A stretch of DNA of 64,000 nucleotides from Deuterostichococcus epilithicus. Lineage: Eukaryota > Chlorophyta > Trebouxiophyceae > Prasiolales > Stichococcaceae. The stretch covers positions 2,294,001-2,358,000 of the forward strand of contig JAVTLE010000001.1 of the NCBI GenBank assembly GCA_033439295.1, read 5' to 3'. The notes under the pieces are model-generated. The model was not told where the DNA came from. It did not search any database and saw only the letters and a program-made list of their open reading frames with translations. This document shows, piece after piece, positions 31,213 to 41,700 of the stretch. The translations under genes and the position numbers were made by a program. Positions within the stretch are counted from its first letter, which is position 1. Each line of letters begins with the position of its first letter.

Positions 31213-33956
31213 ATGATGCTGACTCTCGGGGGGTCTACTGCCTGCGGGCCGGTCGCTGAAGGCAGCAAATTCACTGTCATCGCCCAGCACGCCTGCGGCG
31301 CAAACCCCCGTCCGCATGGGTGCCATCCGACGCAGCGCCCGGCGCAGCCGCACCGCCGAAATCTTCGTGTGTCATGCCAGGCGGCCAGCAGCGCGTCTGC
31401 AGCCGGTGCCACAACGGCTCTGGGCTCGCCAGCATGGGAGGAATTCGCCGCCGCGGCGTCAGGTTAGATCCCCTTCCCACAACGCTGCGAGATCCTCCGG
31501 CCGAGAGTCACGGAAGAGCTCCTGGTGTGTAGCAGACCTCATCTTGGGTGCAGAACGGGGCTCGCTGCATGGAATGTGCAAGGGAAACGTCAAACGCATC
31601 CAACACCGCTCCGCAGGCGAGTGGAGCGGCATGGCGGTGACCTACGGGCCCGACGGCCAGGCGCAGGAGCTGCCGTACCAGTACGTGCCGTCCGCCTTCA
31701 GGGAGTGGGACCAGGTGCCCAAGGACTGGCACACGCAGTGCAGCAGCCTGGCGGACTCTGGCGGTCTGCTGATAAAGCTGAAGCGCCTCATGCCGATCGT
31801 GGGTGCGCCCCTCGTTTCAACCGCGTCCTGAGGACGGTAATGTGGTTTGTGACGCCTGAACCCTGAAGCAGGACTCTGAATGCCACGTCGCATCAAGACG
31901 CACTGACAGCCGTGCAGCCTGACAAAACGGTCTGCGCCCGTGCCAAAGGATCCAGGCTGCCCTTCAGCATCAGAATGTGCCAACTGACGAATCATTTGAG
32001 CGTTGCGCTCCCTGATGCACTTGCGGGCGCAAGCCCTGCAGTGGGCCCTTTGGGCTCACCTCGTTGCTCACAACACCTGCCGCAAGGCACCGAGGACACA
32101 TGGCGGCAGTGCTCGCGCCTCCTGCGCCTTTAGGTTCATTGGGGTGTGGCGGCACGCCGACGGTGACTGAGTGCTTCTCATTCTGTGTATCACGAGGGTC
32201 GCAGGGCTGACACGTTGGTGTTGCATCGGACGAGCGCTGGCGCAGTTCCTGCCCGGCTCTGGGTCGACATCAAGCCAATGGTGCCGACTCTAATTCCGCT
32301 GACTCCTACACTACACCTGCTGCTCAAGGCTGCGAGGCGGACGCAGTGGCGTTCACAGAGGACGAGCAGCGGGCGCTGCGCTCAGAGCCGCGGCACCAAC
32401 ATGAGCCGAAGACGGTGCTGCGAAACGGTAGCTACAGCACCGGACCGCGGACACTGTTCGACCTCACCCGTGCCCGTGTGGAGCATTGTCTGGTGCGCGC
32501 GGCTCGTGTTGATGGACTGGTCTCCATTCTGAACGCTGCCTGGAGCTTCATCCGCCGCCAGTCACTGGTCCGCCGCGATGCCGGCCGCCCTGCCTGTTCG
32601 GGTCGCTGAGCAGCTGCCGCGTGTGTTGCCGTGTTGAACAGGTGGTGCCATGGCATGTGTTGCCGTATCGAGCGGCGCAATTCCATGCTGCGCTGCCGCC
32701 TCTGCCTGACCATGACATCACCGGATTTCAGAAACTGATAGGCGTGGCATTGGTGTGCAGGCCAGGGAGGCCGGCCACCGGACGCGCCTGGTGTTCAACC
32801 TGAAGCGCTTTGAGACGTCAGAGCCCTGGACGCTGGAGAGCATCGAGCAGCACCTGGAGCAGCGGGACTCGGGGTATACCAGTGGCCAGTCGCTGGCGGC
32901 ATGCGGGTGCGTTTGATCTTGATGGAAAGCCAACTTTCCTCTAGTGCGGGTTCCAGGAGCGCGTTGCTCCAGGGCTGAGGTGAATGCCGTCATGTCCCAC
33001 ACAACCCACTCCTGTCGCCAATTGTGCTATGATGCAGCCCCAGCAGTGCTCCTACGATTTCGACGGACGCTTGGTGTCGCCAATGTGGCAGCGCGCTGCA
33101 CCGTGATCTTGCTGACACATGCCTGGTTCCAACTGCTTTGCGCTGCTGCTGACACAGCGTGACAGACTTGACAGACCGCCGCAGAGCGCGACCGCTGAAT
33201 AAGCAGCGGTGGCCGGCCCTACATTCCTAGATTGCATTGGCTTTTGTTGCGGTCCTGATTCGAACGGTGCTGCGGCGCTGCGGCACAGGTACAGCATGAC
33301 GAACCTGACGGACAAGCCGCAGACCGTGGCTGCGGACCTGGCGGGGAGCTGGGCCGTGACGAGCCACGCGGCCTTCGAGCTCGACGGCGGGAATGGCTTC
33401 CGAGACAGCAGCGCGCCAACGCCAGACAGGTGCGCTGCCGCTGGACTCTCAAACAGCACGGTCAATGCAGAGACTGTGGTTGGCATATGACGGCAGAGCG
33501 GCCTTTGATGCGGTTGGGCGGGCACGGTGGTCGCATAGGTGGCCGCAAGTGCAACAGCAAAGGCAACACCCAGCAGCTCAATAGCGTTTGGCACGAGGAC
33601 TCAGTCGTTGCCGACCGGCCGTGGACGAGGAGCAGGCTGCTGTGCAAGGCTGCAGTGCACAGCTGCATGGCGGCTGCGTGAAGCACCGCCTACTCACAGC
33701 ATGCATGCGCAGCTCCCGAAAGCCGTCTGCCGGGCTGCCCGATGACGTCCTGCCCGCGCGCAGGCTGGATGTCAGCGAGGACGCGCTCCTGCTGCACGGC
33801 GGCGCATGGTGCGCATTCAGCGCCGGCGCCGGCGGCGCCCTCACGCTGCAGGCCGGCTGGCTGGTCGGTGAGGGCAAGAGCACGGCGGCAACCAGGACCT
33901 TTGCCACTGAGCGGCTCACGGCAATGACGTTCACGACAGCAAAGAGGGAGTCGTGA
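31213..33956 (+). CDS. DUF3598-like plastid protein of unknown function
   Basis: DUF3598 proteins are lipocalin-like beta-barrel proteins of cyanobacteria and plastids with no settled role. Exons read 31213-31462 (Arg/Ser/Ala-rich transit-like N-terminus ending SPAWEEFAAAASG), 31616-31802 (EWSGMAVTYGPDGQ), 32329-32492 (CEADAVAFTEDEQRAL), 32761-32906 (HRTRLVFNLKRFE), 33289-33429 and 33766 onward (LQAGWLVGEGKSTAATR). The phases agree at each junction. The paired 'GEWxG' and 'GWLV' signatures suggest the family, but I cannot confirm it without a profile search. The start is uncertain (ATG at 31141 is an alternative). A strong GTGAGG after GWLVG suggests the frame to 33956 could instead be intron, with a further exon downstream. 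Confidence 0.55.
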
Positions 33957-34303
33957 TCTGAGAGTGTGGACGTATAGATTTGAAGCGTGGCCAGTGGGTA
34001 GGTCTCAGACAATGGCCTGATAGGAAGTTTTGATTTGCTTCGAATGCTGATGTCTTGCCAGCACTGCAGTCCTGCTGTAATCTCTCAACCCTGCTAGCAA
34101 CTCATCCTGTAAGCTTATGCACAGCCTGAAGCATCAGCCAGACGCCCTGTCGTTGGCACACTCATCTGAACGTAACCTATCTTCGATTTGGAGCTCCTCT
34201 GCTGCATACATGCCCCGTCAGGTGCTGCCTCACGCCTGCCATTTGATGCAAGGCAATCGCCTGGCGATTGAGCAGTGCCTGCCCCCATGCGCAACGTCGA
34301 TCA
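33957..34303. other. Convergent 3' gap with a TGTAA signal
   Basis: This lies between the 3' ends of the DUF3598-like gene and the POLE3-like gene. TGTAA at 34076-34080 is a likely plus-strand polyadenylation signal. A missing last exon of the DUF3598-like gene could also lie here. Confidence 0.5.
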
Positions 34304-35355
34304 TCAAGACCCCTTGCCGCCGCCCTTGCCGGCTTTCGACCGCCGCTTGTATGCTGCGCACATTCACAAGAATATTTTTCAGTGACAAACTTGCCGACAG
34401 CCAGACGGCTGGGTCAAACCGTGAAGCGGAAACAGAGCTACGGCATGCGACCTGCTCTCTGGCCCCGCGCATGCCAAACAGTGCGGCCGGGCATGGCCAA
34501 CGTCACCCGTGCGCAGCCACGAAGCGTCTCAATGATATGAGCCCATTGCGCCGGGGGTGTTGCATCGGCCAAGAACCAGGCTCAGAGGGAATGCACACAC
34601 GCGCAGCCCAAGTCTCACGGAGCGCACACGGTTCACAGCAGCGATGGCGGGAGGATAACGTATCGTGGGCTGACAAGCAGCACACAAGTATCGTGCGATC
34701 CCACGAGGGCTTTCCAGTCCTCCCTCTCGCCGTGTCCAAGTAAAGCAGGGCGCAGCGCACCCTGGGCGGACCCCTGCAGAGGCGCCACAAATTCCTGGAA
34801 CTGGATCTCCGACAGCGCCGCATACACATCGTCCTCCGACAGCGTCTGCCGGTTGGCCGCCTTGCAGTGCGCATTCGCGGCGGCGGTCAGGTACAGGATG
34901 AAGATCTTGGCGCCCTCCGACAGTGCCAGCAGCGCATCCTGCGGCAGCGACGAGGCATGTGGTGTGCTGAAAAGCTTGGTCGGCGAGCGCTGTGATGCAG
35001 GCACCCAAGCGTGCAGCAGATGTGTGTTGTCTGCAACAAGCTTCTTGCGCCTCGCGATAGCGCCATGCCCGTGCCGTATGCTCCGCTGATGTATTTGGTT
35101 GTTGGTTCGACATGCCTGATTTTGGTGTGACGCGTGACCCGACTCATGCGCAGTTTCAGACGTGCATGCAGCAAATGAAACCTGAGGATGCTCTCCTCAT
35201 GTTCAAAATGTCAATGCTAAGTCGTGACAGCCGCAGCTCACCTTGTTCAGCTGCAGCGCCCGCTTGTCCTCGCCGGAGCTGCCGTCGCACGCCGCGAGCT
35301 TTTCCTTGATCAGGCGCTTCACAAGGGCTTTGGGCAGGTCGGCGTCGTCAGCCAT
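34304..35355 (-). CDS. POLE3: DNA polymerase epsilon subunit 3 (POLE3/DPB4-like histone-fold protein)
   Basis: POLE3 pairs with POLE4 as an H2A/H2B-like histone-fold dimer in the polymerase epsilon holoenzyme, and also in the CHRAC remodeller in animals. Three exons join exactly: 35355-35242, 34938-34761 and 34353-34304, giving 113 residues. The start MADDADLPKALVKRLIKEKL, then ALLALSEGAKIFILYLTAAA and QTLSEDDVYAALSEIQFQEF, follow the POLE3 histone fold. The sequence ends in a basic tail (YKRRSKAGKGGGKGS) after a very short last exon. The tail matches the position of the Arg/Lys-rich end of the family core. NF-YB is an alternative histone-fold family, but EFVAPL and the N-terminus favour POLE3. 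Confidence 0.88.
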
Positions 35356-35873
35356 AGAGGCTGTACCAGATGGGAAAGAGACTTGTCACATGTGAATGCT
35401 CACAATGTGCAGCTGTGGGAGCTGTCAAGGGCTTGAGACGGTGAAATCGAAAGTTCTCCAAGCCCGTTTTCGTTATATCAGGCGGCGCCGTGCGGTCGGA
35501 CAGGAAGCGCAACGATGCTTGAAAGTCGCGGACCACACAGCAAAAGTCTTGTTGTCTGAGTTCGCTGGACATGTTCGAATGAGACAAGGGGTGAGGCAAA
35601 ATTCGGGGGAACAAGAATTGTCCGACAGTGTCAGACAGCCGACGATTCCTGCAGTACCGACGCAATTGGCCAGCTGTTACAACTCTCGACGCGTTCGCCT
35701 GCTTCGGCAACCTCGACTACATTTTCCGATACGATAAGGCGCAGCTGCACAGTCGCAGCACGAAGCAGCACGGCTTGACGCGGCGTGCAGGGCGGCACTC
35801 GACGCGTTTCGTGTCGAAGGAGGTGCAGCCTGCCTGCGCAGCCCCCCCCGCGGCACCCGCAGCCATAGCAGCA
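35356..35873. promoter_or_regulatory. Divergent promoter gap, POLE3 and secreted protein
   Basis: The flanking genes start in opposite directions 518 bp apart. The sequence is less GC-rich than the genes. No coding region or defined motif was recognised. Confidence 0.45.
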
Positions 35874-37829
35874 ATGCATACGGCGCCCTCCACAAGAGCC
35901 GTAGCCTGCATCGCCGTCAGCCTCTGCTTGGCATCGCTGTCCGACGCGGCGACAGCCAAGTCCGGCGACTTGCTGTTCCTATCGACCTCGCCCACAGTCA
36001 AAGTGCACACATCTGTCCTTCTCCATGTGCTCGTGTCATTATCATTCTGCCCTGCCTTCTACTGCCCCCCGGGCCCCGGCGTCTGCGTCCGAACAGTTTG
36101 TTACGCTACTGCGCTGGAGGGGGCGGTTGCCAGCGTGTTGCCATGTACGCACGCCTGGCTGCCGACACTTGCTCGGACGGCAGGCACACGTAGTGTTGTC
36201 ACATCGATTCGTGTCGCACCCAGGCAAAGCGCTCACAGCCCCAAGGCACAAACGCAGCCTGCAGATCTGAAGCACCCCCTTGATGCCTGGTCGACATTGC
36301 TTGGTGCATGCTGCAGGTGGTGACGCCAACTGGTGCCGCACGAGCCTCAGTGAAGCTGGGTCAGCTGAACAAGCTCGGCAGGCCCGTCACCACGGCCGTG
36401 AGCCCAGATGGCAGCGTGGCCGCAGTGTTGTCTATCGGCGATAACCCCAAAGGCTTCTATGCCACGTACCTCAGCTTTGTGCAGCTGAAACCCTCTATCA
36501 AGGTGAGTGAAGCATCAGCGAGTACGTGCTGTGGTGCATCGCAGCTGCTCAACAGAAACGGCCACTGCAAGTAACGGCTGCGGCGCACGCGGCGTCGGAC
36601 CCCTGCGCTGAATGATATTCTGTCGTTCCGCAGCTCATCACCAGCAAGGCCGTCTCGCGCTTCGGCAGCGAGCGCTCGCCCCCCAAGGCGCCGTACTACC
36701 TCCCGGGCGGCTTTGTGCTGGCCATTGGCAATGCCAACAAGGCAGCGCAGCACACCGTGTTTCTGGATGCCGTCGTTGGCACTGGCAACAACTGCACGCA
36801 AGGTTACATTGTGCCGCTGACCTATGACCGCAAGAAGAACAAGTTGTCGGACTTCAAGAGCCGCACGGCGACGTGGCTGGCGGGCACCGATGTGAGTCAC
36901 TTGAGCTGTTGCCGCTGGCGCCCCTCCTGCTGTGGTTTGTTTGCTGTAAGCAGCCCTCCGAGTTTCATGCTTTGCGACTCGCCTAGTGACGTCCGCTGCC
37001 CTGTCGTCTGCAGTGCCCAGTCGTCAAGCCGCCACTGCCGACGATCACCCAGACAGCGGCAATGGTTGGCAGCTCGCTGTACCTCATCCAGAACATGCCT
37101 GCCCAGGTGAGTGCATCTGGTTGTAGCCTGGTCGGCTCAATTTGCAGCGTTAGCTCCAGGCCCATAAGAGTTGTCAGTGGCTGTACTTCGGGAGTGCATG
37201 ACCACGGTCGTGACTCTGTGCTCTTACACATGCTCCATGCCCGTGCGCTTGCAGGACATCCTGGCGCAAGATGTGCTGAAGTCCATTTCGATGAACGGCG
37301 TGGTCAAATCAGCGGCTGTGTTCAATGGCCGCGGCTCCCCCGCTCTCGGCGACTGCTACACCTACCTGATCAACGATGCGACAAGCTTTTTTGCCGTCTG
37401 TGAGGTGGCGGGAAAGCAGGTGAGCTAGCCTTGCATGCTCCCTTCTCACACGTAATGGCATGATGAAATTTCACCATCACTTGGGCCATGGGGTGCCATC
37501 CGGCGGGGGTTCTGACGTCGTGGAACCAACATGTGACCGCATGTGTCACTGAGTGTGTCCATACTTCCTTGCAGCTGCGGCTGTCCAGCTACGTCAAGGG
37601 CAAGACGCCAAAGTTCATCACGACAGGAAACCTGCAGGGTAGCGGCAAAACGTTCCGTCTGCTGGCGACATCACCAAAGAACGCAAACGTGTACACTGCT
37701 TTTTCCCGCGCCGCCGTGAGGGGCAAGAGCCAGCCGGACCTCATCGTGCCCTACAACAAGGCAACCGGCAAGGCAGGCAAGAGCTTCGGCGTGCCGAAGA
37801 CGTACGTTGCGTTCACAGTCGTGCCGTGA
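35874..37829 (+). CDS. Secreted protein of unknown function
   Basis: I do not recognise this family. Six exons (35874-36002, 36317-36502, 36634-36891, 37014-37106, 37255-37419, 37575-37829) join to 361 residues, and all five introns are phase 0. The N-terminus is a clear signal peptide (VACIAVSLCLASLSDA). The mature part alternates short hydrophobic strands with polar loops, for example TTAVSPDGSVAAVLSIGD and KTFRLLATSPKNANVY. This is the pattern of a beta-propeller or another all-beta extracellular fold. A few Cys (GNNCTQG, CPVVK, GDCYTY, FAVCEV) could form disulfides. No membrane anchor is visible at the end, so it is probably secreted or in the lumen of the secretory pathway. Confidence 0.8.
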
Positions 37830-38711
37830 TACCCCCAAAACGGAGTATGGCGCCATCAGGGTGCCTTGCGCCGGACGTGAGCAGAGTCCAGTGCCGAACA
37901 TGGATCTCCGCGAGCTTCCGTGCCGTGATGTATCTGTGTGGTACACACCGAAGTGAGCTAGAACTGATGCATGGGAACCGGATGGTCATTCAGGCTTTCA
38001 AGTGAAGCATTTTCGTAGCAGGCAGATTTCAGTGTGCCGAGTTGCAGCCCTGCCACAAAAAAAATGCCGCATTGCAGTGGCGATTGTGGGGGTACATTTG
38101 TGTGCGGCATGCTGCTGTGCAGCGCTTTTGTTGATGGAATTCCTTTCCTTTCATTTACTCACAGCAGCGACTCAGAGGTGCTCACGACCTGCTCAAATTT
38201 TCTCGAGAGTCAATGATTATCGGCACGAACGCAGATGCCTTTCAGCCGCCAACAACCTAGACAGCTTACTTGACTCTAGACTGGCCGGCGCTGGGATGGT
38301 GGGAAGGAGGCACATTAAGAACCTAACTGATTTACTCTTCAAGTGCGCCTCGACTGGATGGGGCCTTCCCGACAGCCACCCCGCTTCAGCCGCAGTCTTC
38401 CCTCCAATGTCGCTCCCCTTGACGTGCTTGTGGAAAGCCCGGCTCTGCAAAACAAAATCCGTCACCTGAGCGATTTGGGTAGTGTCTGTGACGGTGCGAG
38501 GACTATGCCTGGTGAGGAAGGGCTGTGGTTAAGGTGCAGAATTCCCCAATGTAGGTTGGCGGTAAAGCTGGCGGTACCAGGCAACCCTGTAGCACCATCT
38601 GCGAGGTTCAAACTGGCATTGACCGATGCTGCAGGCCATTATTTTCTGTTGGCAAGATGCAGTGTCGAATGCAATTAGGGATGGAAGCTTGAAGCGCAAG
38701 TGCTGCGCAAC
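37830..38711. other. Gap between secreted protein and USP48
   Basis: This 882-bp stretch holds the 3' flank of the secreted-protein gene and the 5' flank of USP48. It is relatively AT-rich, and its open frames are short with no recognisable motif. Confidence 0.5.
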
Positions 38712-41700
38712 ATGGCGCCCAAAAAGTCAGCCAAGCGGTCAAAGACAGCCAGTGAGCTCGAGCCAGAGGTCGCGGTACGGATGCACGATGCGCTGCAGGC
38801 CGGCCAGCTGGAACCAGCTGACCTGGCGACCGTGTTCAGGGCGGATGCGCCCGGCTGCGCTGCGACGGACATGCCCGCAGCAGGATGCAAGGGCCGCAAG
38901 GACAATCCGAACTGCCTGTGCGGCCTGGCGCCCGCGCCCGGCAGTTTCCGGCGCAAGGGCCTGTGGCAGAAGGATCCGGAGGCGGTGGCCAAGCTCGGTG
39001 TCGACCCCGCGGACTCCCGGCGACAGCAGGTGCACCTACAGCCTGCACAGCGGCGCCCTGCCTTGGACTGCGAATTGTTTTCATGGATGCGCTGTGCAAC
39101 TGCATTGTCCCGGGACCTCAGGTTCTTCCTCACTGCGAAGCATTGACGGCTGCAGCTGCCCTCCCGTGCTAGCCTTTCCTGTGCCGCACCAACACACAGC
39201 CACATCGCCATAGGCAGCGCTTCCAAGAACCAACCCTGGTGCTGACACCTAGTCACCAGCCTCAACTGCCTTCCGGTGCAGGAGGATGGCACGCCTGTGG
39301 GCCTGAACAACCTGGGCAACACCTGCTATGTCAATGCGGCGCTGCAGTGCCTGTTTGCCAACCATGCCTTCCGGGCGGGGGTGTACGCGCTGGAAGGCGC
39401 GCGCAATGCCAACGACCCCATCATCCGAGAAACAAGGTGCAGCTTGTACACAGGCGATGTGAAACAGACGGCGGCTGTTATTATTCAGGGACTGGAGCTC
39501 CTGCACTGCTGGGCGCCACCGCACACTGCGGGCAATCCCATCATCAGGGGACATCAGGAGCAACGATGGACCACCCATTGTAACCATTCATACAATTCCA
39601 CAGTCATCTTCTGCTGAAGATTTTGCAGACGCGGGTGACGCATGCTGCCTGCAGATCTCGGATGCATGAACGTGCCGACAGCTTGACTGCAAACCTATGG
39701 GCACCTCCGCCTCACACTGCCTGTCGGTCGTCCCACGCTGCCGCTGGCCAGGCGGGCACGGCTGCAGGGACTTGTCCCGGACAACCGATCCACACCTCGA
39801 TGGACGTCGAAACACACCGCAGGCGGCTCTTCGGGGAGCTGCAGGCGGGCCCGCGCGCGAGCGCCGACCCGACCGCCTTCGCTGCGACCCTGGCCCTGGA
39901 CCATGGCGTGCAGCAGGACGGCCAGGAGTTCACCAAGTTGCTGTTGACGCTGCTGGAGCGCCTGTTCCGCGAGTCCGGCGCGCAGGTGGAGTCACATCAG
40001 GCTGTTGGCCCTCTATATCTATATCTATAGTAGCCAATCTGAACAGATGCAGCTTTCAGGGGACAGAGCTGCGGCTGACGCTGCTGGAGTGCCTGTTTCG
40101 GGAGTCCGGCGCGCAGGTGGGGTTCACATGCAGGCTTTTGTGCCTGGGGGGCCCTCCACATGTGAGGCAGCCTGCCGGGATGGACGCAGCCGTCGTGGGA
40201 CACACGCTGCTGCTGGCGCTGCTGGGGGCAGTAGTTCCCCAGGCAGGGCGTCCAGTTGGATGTTCCGGAGTGTATCATGGTGCAAATGCCACACCTGTCC
40301 AAGCGGTTTGGATGCATCTGAGAGGTGCTGGAGGGGCTTTTCTGCTGTGTCCGGCGTCCAGCTGGATTGAGGGTTTTGTGACCGGCCTTCACATGGTGTG
40401 GACACCGATGGGGGGAAGAGGGAGATTCGCTGCAGGGATGTGGATTGCACAGTCAAATCGTGGAGGCTGTACGTGCCAGACCGGGTCCTTGGCCCCGACT
40501 GCCTGACCTGCATGCCGCCGATTTGGCATGCATTGCGACGCGGATGCATGTTAGCATGCAAAGTTAGCAGACTTACATGCCCCTGCATGAAGCTCACGGG
40601 GGCATTCAGATGGCAGTTACATCTGGCACGCCAGGCTTCTGCCATAATTGCATGCGCACTCAGTGTTGGACAAGGGTGTTGGACAAGGAGTTTGCAGCCC
40701 CCATGACGTGGATGTTGATGCAGGCTGTCATGCTGGCAGCCGGTGCATCCACATGCAGCTTGGCAGCTGCATGTGGGGAATTGGTAGACCACCATGCACA
40801 GCCCGACCCTGGCTGGCCTCGTATGTTGCTGTCGTACGGTTGTCAGCTAATCTCCTTGGATATAACCATCTTCGTACCACATCCTACAGGCGGTGCAGGA
40901 GCTGGTGCCGAACCTGTTCCGCGGACAGTATGCCTACGAGACCACCTGCCGGGTGGGTGTCAGTCTCCCACCAAGTGTCACTGGTCGCCCTACCAAAAGG
41001 CTCAAAGTAGTTGCCTCGTGGGGCAAGCACAGATCTATCAGCGTGTTGCATGTCCGGCAGCCCTGCATGCATTACAGTCTGGGGTCCACATCACAAATTA
41101 GACTCAGGCGTGACATTGCAATGACGGCAGGTGTTGCGACTCACGGCCCTCTTTCGAAAAGTAACACAGCAACAGGGATGTAGGCATAGAAGAGCGCCCG
41201 TCCGAGAAGAGCGGAGGCATCTGCAGCTGGATGTCGTGTCAGGCACCAGAAGTGAAAGTGCAACACAAATTCAACTGCAGGAGTGTGGACGGCAGTCGGC
41301 AAGCTCGAAGCGGCTGACCGACTTCTACGAGCTGGACGTCAACATCCGCGGCTTCCCTTCCCTGGCTGCAAGCCTGGTGTGCCCCCAGCCGTGCTTGCAC
41401 CCATCTGTTGGTTCGGTTGCCGGCACGGAAGTAGTGTTGTGCAGCGACAGCCAGTTCTTCTGCACGCTGTGGCATCACGGCCGTCATCGCGGCATCAATG
41501 GACAGTCGAGCGTGCTTGCCGCAAACCCATGAACACGCTTTTACTTGAGTCCTTCGCAACTGACTCCAGTGCCTGCAGCTGGAACTGCTGGCGGCGACTG
41601 ATAATCTTCTAGTAAACTTTTTTCCTGTTCATCTGCCACTCCTTTACGCTGCTGCAGAGCATTTCCCAGCAGCTGGCGCTGCTGTGTGGCGAACCACCGA

